Shown piece after piece: positions 55,498-64,000 of a stretch of DNA of 64,000 bases. Below the pieces are notes generated by a model, which was given only the letters and a program-made list of their open reading frames with translations, had not been told where the DNA came from and did no database searches. How positions within the stretch are numbered: position 1 is the stretch's first letter; every line of letters begins with the position of its first letter. Source of the DNA: Dimargaris cristalligena (lineage: Eukaryota; Kickxellomycota; Dimargaritomycetes; Dimargaritales; Dimargaritaceae); assembly GCA_027576995.1 (NCBI GenBank), contig JANBQC010000031.1, positions 27,700 to 91,699 of the forward strand. The letters are read 5' to 3'. Position numbers and translations under genes: made by a program.

Positions 55498-58400
55498 ATG
55501 ATATACACCGAGGCGCATTTGGCCAAGCATACCCAGGCCACCCAGACCCTGCTGGAAACCCAGGACCCCGAAACCCTCCTCCGGACCACCCGTTTTATCA
55601 AAAACAACGTCATTGGCAATGCGACCAAGAAGCAGCTCTATATTGATCTCGGTATTGTCCCCCGACTCATTACCGTCATCAACCACTATAGCAGCGTCCC
55701 GCCTGCTACCACTACTGCTGACACCTCCGCTCGGGCTCCTAGTCCCAAGGAGAGCCACCACCACCACCACATCCTGCGCACCCCGGCCCATGCGGCAACT
55801 CTAACGCCCGCAGCATGTCTGACCGCAACCGAACAGGCCCTGGTTAACCAGGCCCTGGTCGTCCTGGCCAGTCTGACCCAGGGTTCGCTGGTGGGTTTAC
55901 AGGCCGTGCTGGGTCATAAGCTTATCCGTACCCTCAGTCACTTTTTACGCCCCGACCAATTCCCGCCCACGGTGATTGCGACCGCATTGAATACTCTCAA
56001 GGTCACACTGAACCAACTCCGGTGGGCCCGACACCGGACGAATACTTCGCTGCCCCCGTTTGTCTCGCCCACCCGGCCTAGTTCGTTCAAGAAGGATGTG
56101 GCGGTCGTTCCTTCCCCCCTTCTCCCACGGGTCCCGGCCGCTGGCCTTGCGACACCCTCCGAGGGCAGTGGTCCGATCAATATGGATCACGACGGCGACG
56201 CGATCAAAACCGATGCCGAAGCTAAACCGCGTAGTCCCCTCTCTCTGTCCCCCTGTAGCATGCATGGCATAGAAGAAACCCGGACGGACGATGCGGGAAC
56301 CGAGGAACCGGTACCACCGGCCTCACCCACCCAAATGGACCGTCCCACCACGTACTTGCTCGTGGAAATGTTGAATCCCCATGCGGACCTATGGCCCGCC
56401 GCCACCCCCATGGCTATTCGCTTCGCCATTGCCGAATCATGCGCCGTGGTGCTGGCCCGTAGTTGTGAAATCAACGATTTCCAGGAATCCGAACGGACTC
56501 CGCCGCCGACCTCCACCCCCACTAAGTCGGCGACCTTATCTACGAAATCCTCGGTCCCAGGCTCAGACATGGGTGCGAATAGTTCGCAGAAGTCTACCTC
56601 CACCTCTGCTACCAGTGGTGATGCCCTCTCCTCGATCCTTTCCCCCACTCCGACCGATAACTTCCCCCTGTCCCTCCGGGCCCGGGCCATTCAACTCCTG
56701 CTAAGGATGTTGACGTTCGGTAAGTCGTGTTTCCAGGCGGCCGCCTTAGATGCCCTCGCAGCATTGGTACGGGATGAACCCACCATGGCCCGTATCCTGG
56801 TGCGTACTATTCCCGTGGGTGCGGACCAGACCCCCGGACCCCAACTAACCAGTGCCGAACTGGCGGCACTGGTTAGTCCCAATGGTAGCCCACCGAAACC
56901 CGATTCGACGCGACCTTCCGCGTCTCCCCGACCCATTGAGGACGGACCACCACCACCACATACCACCCAGTCTTCCTCCCCTTCGGCATCGCCTCCCGCT
57001 GACATGGACGCGGAATACGAAGCTGTGCCCGCCATTAAACTCATCTACGAATTCACCAGCTCCTGGGACGTAACACTACAGACCCTATCGATTACGTGTT
57101 TGACGTTCCTGCACCGCGCCCAGGCCATTCCCCAGTTTGAATCCATCATGGCCCAGCGGGTGGCCCCGATGCTGGTGCGGCTCATGTGCGGATTCCGGTT
57201 CCGGCGGAACGCCGAAGGGGTCATTGGGGTCCTGTGGGACCGTCGGGCGACCCGGTACATGGATAAGCCGGGCCCCACGGGCACGGGCGGCAATTCTAAT
57301 AGTAGCAGTGGTAGTAGTAATAATAGCCTTGCTGGGGGTGGATCGGGCGGCCCTAGTGCGTGGGACGAGTCGGAATTAGTTACCCCGATTGAGTACGTCG
57401 GATACAACCACCACGGATCCGGCCGGGGGTCTAATTACCTCGGCGGGAGTGGGGGTGGAACGGCGGGGTCCGCCGGTGATTTAGGGCCGGCCAATTCTCT
57501 GTTTATGCAAATACCTATTGTGCTGGCTTACCTGGTGGCGGACAATGAAACGATGCAACAGGCCTGCTGCGAATCCGGGGCCATGGCCGTACTGACCGAT
57601 ATCCTCAGTAAAATCAACCAACCCTCCTCCAGCCCGGAGCCAGTCAATCGGACGGCCCATGGAGATGATGGTACTACTACTACTACCACTGCCGTAGCAG
57701 TTTCATCCCCACAGGTGATGGACCCCATGTCCGACGTGGACCGGCTCAAGGAAGGCGTGCTCGTCGCCATTGCGGCGCTCTGTTCGCAAAATGAAATGTG
57801 CCGGGAGAAACTCAGCACCCGCGGCCTACCCTCTATTGTGCGGGCCCTCGGCCACTCACACCCCAATATTCGTTTGGCGGCCTGCCAATGTATCCGCTCG
57901 CTCTCCCGGTCGGTCAAGCAACTGCGCACCCATCTCATGGAAGTCAACGTAGGCCAACCGCTCTACCAACTGGTGGACGACCCCTGCCTGGCGGTCCAAT
58001 TATGCGCCATGGACTCCCTCTGTAACGTGGCCTTGGATTTCTCGCCGATGCGGCAACTCATCGTGGACGCGGGCGGTATTGAACGGTTCGTAAAATTGAC
58101 CGACAGTGCCAACTGGGACATCCAAATCAAGGCCATTTGGATCTTGAAAAATATTGTCTATAAAGCGGACCAGGCCACGGTCGAACGGATCATGCGGACC
58201 CTGACCTACGACCGCCTCACAAGCCTCATCCAATCCCAGCATGTCGATATCGAACGCCATACGCTGGGGTTCCTGCGAAACTTGGCGACGTTCCGGGCCC
58301 CGGGTAACGACCGTATCCTGCGTGGATTAGGACCCGCCCGCTTCCGGGACATTCTTCGAACTACGCTCGATCCGGCCTACCCGCAACTCTTACTGGAAAC

Positions 58401-59034
58401 GTTGTACCTTATTGCGAATTTCTGTACCGGAGCGGAACGGCATAAATCGTGGATCATTCAGCAACCCGGACTGGCTCAGGCGATCTTGGACTGTCTGCAG
58501 ATGACGAACCCCGAAATTGTGGTGGCCGCGGCGTGGTGTATCATTAACTTGACGTTGGTCGAACCCACGGATATGGAGGATGGAGCCGGTGGGAGCGGAA
58601 ATGGGGGAGCGGCTAAACCGACCGCCTCCGCCACCGGTGATGGTGCGACGCAAGCAGCAGCAGCGTTGTCGACGTCGTCGTCAGCGACGCCGCCATCATC
58701 ATCATCAGCCACGCAGTCCACGCGTAACCCCCGGGAAATGAATAGTCCACCTCTACCTCCCTTAAGCGGCGGAGTTGGGCAGAGTTCCCGGGCCATGGAC
58801 ACGGATACTACTATTACGACGGCTTCATCATCGACATCGGCATTATTAACCTCCCCCCTTTTGGGCGGCCCGGTGCTTAGCGTTCAAGAACGGATCCAAG
58901 TCCTCCGGCAACGAGGGGTTGAAACTCGACTCCGGGCCTTGCGGGAATTCCCCAACGTTGAAGTGCGTAACCGGGCCCGGGCGGCAATGTCCCATTTTAC
59001 CGATGGTTCGTCGTTGCTGACTGACGGGTTCTGA
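55498..59034 (+). CDS. GID5: Armadillo-repeat protein, Gid5/Vid28 (ARMC8) family
   Basis: Gid5 (ARMC8 in animals) is the armadillo scaffold of the GID/CTLH ubiquitin ligase, where it recruits substrate receptors for degradation of gluconeogenic enzymes. Single exon, 1178 residues. The N-terminus carries the family opening: LRTTRFIKNNVIGNATKK followed by LGIVPRLITVIN. Armadillo repeats are clear later: LPSIVRALGHSHPNIRLAA, then CQCIRSLSRSVKQLRTHL, AMDSLCNVALDFSPMRQLIV, AIWILKNIVYKADQATVE and TLGFLRNLATF. The C-terminus has the ARMC8 ending (RIQVLRQRGVETRLRAL, VEVRNRARAAMSHF). It is much longer than human ARMC8 (about 670) because of several Ser/Thr/Pro/Gly-rich insertions, for example at about 180-280, 330-390 and 590-660. 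Family assignment is firm. Confidence 0.9.
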   Translation: MIYTEAHLAKHTQATQTLLETQDPETLLRTTRFIKNNVIGNATKKQLYIDLGIVPRLITVINHYSSVPPATTTADTSARAPSPKESHHHHHILRTPAHAATLTPAACLTATEQALVNQALVVLASLTQGSLVGLQAVLGHKLIRTLSHFLRPDQFPPTVIATALNTLKVTLNQLRWARHRTNTSLPPFVSPTRPSSFKKDVAVVPSPLLPRVPAAGLATPSEGSGPINMDHDGDAIKTDAEAKPRSPLSLSPCSMHGIEETRTDDAGTEEPVPPASPTQMDRPTTYLLVEMLNPHADLWPAATPMAIRFAIAESCAVVLARSCEINDFQESERTPPPTSTPTKSATLSTKSSVPGSDMGANSSQKSTSTSATSGDALSSILSPTPTDNFPLSLRARAIQLLLRMLTFGKSCFQAAALDALAALVRDEPTMARILVRTIPVGADQTPGPQLTSAELAALVSPNGSPPKPDSTRPSASPRPIEDGPPPPHTTQSSSPSASPPADMDAEYEAVPAIKLIYEFTSSWDVTLQTLSITCLTFLHRAQAIPQFESIMAQRVAPMLVRLMCGFRFRRNAEGVIGVLWDRRATRYMDKPGPTGTGGNSNSSSGSSNNSLAGGGSGGPSAWDESELVTPIEYVGYNHHGSGRGSNYLGGSGGGTAGSAGDLGPANSLFMQIPIVLAYLVADNETMQQACCESGAMAVLTDILSKINQPSSSPEPVNRTAHGDDGTTTTTTAVAVSSPQVMDPMSDVDRLKEGVLVAIAALCSQNEMCREKLSTRGLPSIVRALGHSHPNIRLAACQCIRSLSRSVKQLRTHLMEVNVGQPLYQLVDDPCLAVQLCAMDSLCNVALDFSPMRQLIVDAGGIERFVKLTDSANWDIQIKAIWILKNIVYKADQATVERIMRTLTYDRLTSLIQSQHVDIERHTLGFLRNLATFRAPGNDRILRGLGPARFRDILRTTLDPAYPQLLLETLYLIANFCTGAERHKSWIIQQPGLAQAILDCLQMTNPEIVVAAAWCIINLTLVEPTDMEDGAGGSGNGGAAKPTASATGDGATQAAAALSTSSSATPPSSSSATQSTRNPREMNSPPLPPLSGGVGQSSRAMDTDTTITTASSSTSALLTSPLLGGPVLSVQERIQVLRQRGVETRLRALREFPNVEVRNRARAAMSHFTDGSSLLTDGF

Positions 59035-60148
59035 GTATTATTTTTTTCATAGACTCTGGCTCTGACTCTGACTTGGTTTCATTTTACTTTATTTCTATTA
59101 ACTTGTTCGGCTTCTTCCCCACCTTTTTTCACCCTCATTATATCACCTTTATGGTTCCCATTATACTTTCGGGATGAGAAGGGTAGGGCCAGGGTAGGGG
59201 GAGAGGATAGGTATGGGTTTTATCCCGGCCTGTTACTTTTTATAATAAACCTTTTTAGCATGGTGGATTGTTTGAAAGATGATATCAAATACTAACAGGG
59301 CGGATCAGTCGGTAGTGTTGGCCAGCGACCTGAACTCTGCGTCCACCTCCATGTGGAGGTAATGCGTCCTTGTTGATGTAGGTACTTCTCAGTAAGCCGA
59401 CGCAGCGGGGTTCGGCACTTGGTCGAATCGAGAGCAAAGAGGTACCTTTCGAATTATGTAGGTGTTTGCTTGACTGGGGAACTCGGCCGATGACTAGATT
59501 CTGCCGGGTATGGCGCGTTTGCAGACCACAGGGGATGAAGACTGGGTGATTGCAGCTGCGGGGCAAAGTGAATGATGTATAGTCAACTGTTAGCGCGTGT
59601 GTGTGTGTGTGATCTCACTCTGGCCACTTGGGCCGTATTAGTAGATTAATAGAGGAGATGATGGGGTATACTATTCAGTTCTGAGGCATAGGCAGAGAGA
59701 GAGGTATATAGAGTTCCGACTGCGTCACTCTCATACACCGACCACGCCCTTCTCAATTCGAACAATGGCCGCCTAATTCAGTCGGCATTATATATACCAA
59801 AATCACCCCATTTTAATGGAACTTGCCCCCTTCCCTCTCTGCCTCTCATTATTCCCCCACAGTGCTCCCCCGCTTTTCCCCAGCGTAACTTTCCCACTTA
59901 GTCACTCGCTCACTCACTCACTCCCTCCCCCATCTCCGCTTCCCGCTCCGACTTACCTCAGACATCTAACTAAGCTCCCTACCCTTCCACTCCCCCACCT
60001 TCCATTGGTATTCCCAGCCTACTTATAATATCTCTCAACAACTCCTCTTAAAACCCCATCCCCTTCCGCGTTTCCATTGTTCCCTTCACATTATCTTCAT
60101 CTCTATCACTCTTCATTCACTAGCACCACTCTGTTGTTTCTAGCCACC
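59035..60148. other. Intergenic between GID5 and PCM1
   Basis: About 1.1 kb. It holds a (GT)n tract near 59597, TATATATA near 59790 and a strongly C/T-rich leader (59820-60140) typical of a highly expressed fungal gene. A minus-strand frame at 59285-59566 lacks an ATG start and is not called. Confidence 0.5.
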
Positions 60149-61804
60149 ATGCCTCTCGACCTCAGTGCCTTCATCCAGGCTTCGTTCAAGCACCCCAAGC
60201 CGGCCAATGTCACCTACACCTACGGCACGGCCGGGTTCCGTCTCCGGGGTGAACTGTTAGACTCCGTCATTTTCCGCATGGGTGTCTTGGCCGTGCTGCG
60301 CAGTAAGAAGATGGACGGCCGGACCATCGGTATCATGCTGACGGCCTCGCACAACCCCGAACCCGACAATGGGGTCAAGCTGGTCGACCCCCGCGGGGAG
60401 ATGCTGGACACCCAGTGGGAGCCTTATGCCACGGAACTGGCCAACGCCGCCGACGAAACTGCCTTGACCCGGGCGATGCAGAAGATCATCGAGGAGAAGC
60501 ACATTGACGTGGGTAAACCCGCCCATGTCGTGTTCGGTCGGGATACCCGTCCCACCGGCCCGGCCCTGATCCAGGCGCTGACCGAATGTCTGGAGGCATT
60601 GGGCGGTGGAACCACCAAAGTGACCTTCCAGGATTACGGGATTTTGACTACCCCGCAGTTGCACTATATCGTGCGGTGCATCAATACCCAGGGCGCGTAC
60701 GGGCAGCCTACCGTCGAGGGCTACTACGAAAAATTGGGCGCGGCTTATAAGAAACTCGTCCAGGGTCACCGGCGGTTGTCGCCCCTGGTGGTGGATTGCG
60801 CCAATGGTGTGGGCGCCCCCAAACTCCGTGAACTGGCCCGCCATATCGGCGAGGACCATCTGTTGGTGCGCCTGGTGAATGCCGACACCGAGACCCCCGG
60901 CCAGCTGAATCACCAGTGCGGCGCAGACTTCGTCAAGACCCAGCAGAATTTCCCCGCCCACATCGAGGGCCACCCCAAGGAACGCTACGCCGCTCTGGAC
61001 GGTGATGCCGATCGACTGGTCTATTTTTATATGGATGAAAAAGATCGGACTTTCAAACTCCTGGACGGCGACAAGATTTCCGGACTGGCCGCCATGTTCA
61101 TCAAGGATCTGACCCGCAACGCCGGTCTGGAGAATATCACCGTCGGAGTGGTCCAGACCGCCTACGCCAACGGTAGCTCCACCAATTACCTCAAGGACGT
61201 GCTGCAGGTCCCCGTGACCTGCGCCCAGACGGGGGTCAAGCATCTGCACCACGAAGCCGAGAAATACGACATTGGCGTCTATTTCGAGGCCAACGGCCAC
61301 GGTACCGTACTGTTCAACCATCCCGCCACCCAGGCGCTGGCCGAAACCCGCGCCCGTTCCCCGGCCCAGGCCGAAGCCCTGGACCAACTGAAGGCCCTGA
61401 GCGAACTGATCAACCAAACCGTGGGTGATGCGTTTTCGGACATTCTATTGGTCGAAGTGATCCTGACCCACCGCCAGTGGTCGCTGTCCCAGTGGGACCA
61501 CGCCTACACGGACCTCCCCAACCGACTGGTGAAAGTAGTAGTCGGCGACCGGGCGGCCTTCCGTACCACCAACGCCGATACCCAGCTGGTCGAGCCCGCT
61601 GGTCTGCAGGAGAAAATTAACGAATTGGTCGCCAAGTACCGGGCCGGTCGCTCGTTCGTGCGGCCCTCAGGAACTGAAGATGTGGTCCGGGTCTACGCCG
61701 AAGCCGGGAACCGCCACGAATGTGATCAACTCGCGTTTAAGGTCGCCGGCATGGTGTTCGACCTCGCCGGTGGAAAGGGGGAGCGGCCCACGGAGTTTCT
61801 TTAA
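60149..61804 (+). CDS. PCM1: Phosphoacetylglucosamine mutase
   Basis: Pcm1/Agm1 interconverts N-acetylglucosamine-6-phosphate and -1-phosphate in the cytosol, a step toward UDP-GlcNAc for chitin, N-glycans and GPI anchors. The ATG at 60149 is in an optimal context (gccaccATG) and gives one exon of 551 residues, the usual size. All four active-site loops are present: the phosphoserine loop TASHNPEPDNGVK (Ser67), the Mg2+ loop DGDADR (Asp284, Asp286, Asp288), the sugar loop EANGHGT (Glu380) and the phosphate loop RPSGTEDVVRVYAEA (from Arg505). The TASHNP.DNG form, as opposed to the glucose-specific one, identifies the N-acetyl enzyme. Codon use is markedly C-ending, suggesting high expression. 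Nothing is missing. Confidence 0.97.
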   Translation: MPLDLSAFIQASFKHPKPANVTYTYGTAGFRLRGELLDSVIFRMGVLAVLRSKKMDGRTIGIMLTASHNPEPDNGVKLVDPRGEMLDTQWEPYATELANAADETALTRAMQKIIEEKHIDVGKPAHVVFGRDTRPTGPALIQALTECLEALGGGTTKVTFQDYGILTTPQLHYIVRCINTQGAYGQPTVEGYYEKLGAAYKKLVQGHRRLSPLVVDCANGVGAPKLRELARHIGEDHLLVRLVNADTETPGQLNHQCGADFVKTQQNFPAHIEGHPKERYAALDGDADRLVYFYMDEKDRTFKLLDGDKISGLAAMFIKDLTRNAGLENITVGVVQTAYANGSSTNYLKDVLQVPVTCAQTGVKHLHHEAEKYDIGVYFEANGHGTVLFNHPATQALAETRARSPAQAEALDQLKALSELINQTVGDAFSDILLVEVILTHRQWSLSQWDHAYTDLPNRLVKVVVGDRAAFRTTNADTQLVEPAGLQEKINELVAKYRAGRSFVRPSGTEDVVRVYAEAGNRHECDQLAFKVAGMVFDLAGGKGERPTEFL

Positions 61805-63630
61805 AGAGGTGGTCCGCCGAAACGGATCAGGAATCCCGCCATCTCGACTCTGAAAAAAATCGGGGAGGGGTGGGTGGGGAGAAGGGAAAGAGAGGGGCAG
61901 GCAAGTGGAAATTGGGGGGATATAAAGATACCAAAAAACGATTCTTTGGGTTGGAGGAGTCCCGCTCCCAGGCATGTCTCCAATTTTATTTATTTATAAA
62001 CCTAAATATCAAATCATTCGCTTTCAAATCATATTCCCTTCTTCGAATTATTAACTGACATTGTCGTGTTTCCACACCTGCATTCCCTCCCATCTCCCTC
62101 CCTTCGCTGGTCTTTTTACCGGTTGTTTTTTTAAAAAAGTGAAAGAGCGCATCTTTGCCCAACTCTAACTACTTTATATTCAATATATCTATACTTCCTG
62201 TTTTCCAATTCTCGCATTGGTATTTGAGTTGAAGTCGCGCTCATCGGACAATTACGTGGGAGCTACATTAAATGAATAGACTGGCACTGTCGAATTTAGT
62301 TGATTTGGGAGCGGTTCAACCTGGCTGTATAACGAAAATCCCTCAGGGTGAGGCATATAGTACTGGCTGAAAATGAATTTCCATCCAATTTTCTCATACG
62401 TGCATATTATTTGGGTGTAATTTAGCCTGGCTGTATAAGATTTTACGTAATAATTGCCTTATCCAGAGTATTTCTTTTTGGTTATACAGCCTGTGTGAAC
62501 TTCTCCCATATACTTCCGTATGCGTTGAAAGGCCCTGCCCGTTCAAGACCAGGAACTGACTCATAGCGTAGGTTGGTGATCGAATTGGCCAAGGCCATAT
62601 CTGGTGCCAGGGTGGTATTCGAAGCCTCCATCTGAATGGTAATATTACGCAGCCAATGCACTGCTTTCCATGGGTAGAAAATTTAAGGATGCCAACTATA
62701 AATCAGCGCTACCATGGCCATTTCATTTTTGTCTAAAACGTCTGAGCCTGTTCCAGTGTTGTGGTTTCATTAACAGATAGCCCGAATAATGGCATCCTGT
62801 GGTTGAAATATTGCCCTACACGTGGGTCTTCCCCGAAACACCGCTTAAGCCGTCTAGAAAACTAATCCATGGTTAGTAAATCGGAACGTGGCCATTATTC
62901 ATAGGATTACAATCACTGGGATTTAGTAGTCCATCAAGGATGGGTCAGTTTGTGCTTTTTGTACCAGACAGTAATTACGGCGAGTTCGTGGTGTGCGGGA
63001 TTTACGTTGAAGTGGGATAGTGTAAGAAAACGGCCACCTATCTTAAAACACTATCACCATGATGACTTCACATTCCCCCAAAAAGAGGCTCACAATTGGA
63101 ACTAGCACTGGTTCTTAGGCCGGGGTGTATATATTTGCCAATGAAAACATGCCGATCCCTCTCACTTAGAACTCTAAAAAAGGGTGTCAGCTGGACAGAA
63201 ATTGTTTGAAGCAAAACCTACATTTTTGGATGAAAGTAAAGGAAGATCTACATTAAAACACAATTATGCAAGGGTATTAGTCAGTCTATGCCTGGCCCCA
63301 GTTGCTGTTCTTTTTGAAAGGGGTCTTGGGAATACTCGACTGGATCACCCACTCCACCACATGTGTGGGCTGTCATAGACTAATTAGTGGGTGGGGATCG
63401 ACAGTTTATAGCTAGAGCAATAGCTGCCTGTAGTAGAGCTATTCCACCTCGACTTAGTATAAAGTCCTCCAAGAACCCTAACCCACGTTCACAGAACTCT
63501 TTCACAATTACCTAATTTGTAATTACCCGTATTAACACTCGTTCATATATATATATTGCAAATAGCCCAGTAATTTTGCTAACCTCTGAATTCAAACCAG
63601 CCTTGCTATTTTTAATCACCTAAACGTAAA
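61805..63630. other. Intergenic with short repeated element
   Basis: About 1.8 kb. It contains a T7A6 junction near 62127 and three copies of GGCTGTATAA between 62323 and 62491 (listed separately). No gene is seen; a short frame near 63184 has no ATG. Confidence 0.5.
62320..62491. repeat. Three copies of GGCTGTATAA, one inverted
   Basis: CCTGGCTGTATAA occurs at 62320-62332 and 62426-62437 (direct). GTTATACAGCC at 62481-62491 is the exact reverse complement of GGCTGTATAAC at 62323-62333. A further copy of the core is at 23301. Confidence 0.7.
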
Positions 63631-64000
63631 ATGCTCGCCCTGGCTCGAACCTCAACCGCCTATCTTCTGGCCACGTTTTTGTTCACCATGACCCTGCTGA
63701 CGAGCAGCCAGGGTGCACCCGCAGCCAATTCGGGTGAAATGGTGAAACACCAGCTAGAAGGCGGTTCCTGGTGGGCCAGTCCGGTGGACAAACAATTGAT
63801 AATTGTTCTGCAACACGCATTTGGTACACCTGAGGGCCAGGACAACCGCGCCTGTCTCTTGAGTAATCTCCAAGAAAACAATACCCCGGCCATGGTCATT
63901 TCGGAATTCCATGTCCTGCTTAATGTGCTGCCGTGGGCAGCTGGCCAGGGGCCACGTAAGCTCCAACACATATTGCTAATCCACAAAGTAGTCATACTTT
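63631..64000 (+). CDS. Secreted protein, cut by the window end
   Basis: The ATG at 63631 opens a frame with no stop to the end of the window, at least 123 residues. The first 29 residues are a clear signal peptide (LARTSTAYLLATFLF, then LLTSSQGAP, with cleavage expected near SQG-AP). The mature part so far is moderately hydrophobic (DKQLIIVLQHAFGTPEG, VISEFHVLLNVLPWAAG) with one cysteine (RACLL) and few charged runs, unlike the acidic secreted proteins at 7-31 kb. No family is recognised. A TA-rich box lies about 85 bp upstream. The C-terminus is outside the window. Confidence 0.6.
   Translation, partial: MLALARTSTAYLLATFLFTMTLLTSSQGAPAANSGEMVKHQLEGGSWWASPVDKQLIIVLQHAFGTPEGQDNRACLLSNLQENNTPAMVISEFHVLLNVLPWAAGQGPRKLQHILLIHKVVIL

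Noticed and set aside
59285..59566. Minus-strand frame in the GID5 3' flank.
   Set aside because: No ATG start and no family resemblance.
1..64000. Transposons, CRISPR arrays, biosynthetic gene clusters.
   Set aside because: No transposase, reverse transcriptase, spaced direct repeats, or multi-domain synthase was found on either strand.

Overview
The window is nuclear DNA from a filamentous or early-diverging fungus. The gene set is fungal: a two-domain Cho2-type phosphatidylethanolamine methyltransferase, a Vps17-like retromer sorting nexin, a Mic12-like MICOS subunit, an Abp1 actin-binding protein, Bet1, a Gid5/ARMC8 protein and an N-acetylglucosamine phosphate mutase for chitin precursor supply. 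Genes are spaced widely. Introns are spliceosomal (GT-AG, mostly about 50-660 nt). A single 5S rRNA gene sits alone, away from other rRNA. A cysteine dioxygenase of the eukaryotic Cys-Tyr cofactor type and an Sfr1 homologue point away from Saccharomyces. An early-diverging lineage such as Kickxellomycotina/Zoopagomycota is my inference; nothing here proves it.

Layout. 0.4-5.4 kb: two DNA-repair genes transcribed divergently, an Sfr1/Mei5 homologue (minus) and the Rad17 checkpoint clamp loader (plus). 7.5-31.4 kb: an accessory region of secreted proteins with no recognised family (7.6-10.3, 12.2-13.2, 27.7-28.3, 28.7-29.2 and 30.6-31.4 kb) and a tandem pair of 344-residue multi-pass membrane proteins (14.8-15.8 and 17.6-18.7 kb). 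Interspersed are a Mic12-like gene (13.8-14.4 kb), cysteine dioxygenase (20.5-21.8 kb) and the 5S rRNA gene (26.6 kb, minus). 35.0-42.2 kb: VPS17-like sorting nexin and ABP1. 44.9-51.3 kb: CHO2 and a short-chain dehydrogenase. 53.1-61.8 kb: BET1, GID5/ARMC8 and the phosphoacetylglucosamine mutase, all on plus. 63.6 kb to the edge: the start of one more secreted protein, cut by the window end.

The housekeeping genes serve membrane traffic (Bet1, Vps17), membrane lipid (Cho2), actin at endocytic sites (Abp1), mitochondrial cristae (Mic12), genome stability (Rad17, Sfr1), regulated proteolysis (Gid5) and cell-wall sugar (Pcm1/Agm1). They form no operon or pathway; most are ordinary independent fungal genes. 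The accessory region is the part worth a second look. It holds several unrecognised signal-peptide proteins, some sharing weak motifs. One appears to gain or lose a tandem-repeat domain by choice of splice acceptor, and two duplicated membrane proteins lie nearby. No transposase, reverse transcriptase, CRISPR array or convincing tRNA was seen. Exon structures were built by hand from splice signals, reading frame and family conservation and have not been checked against transcripts.
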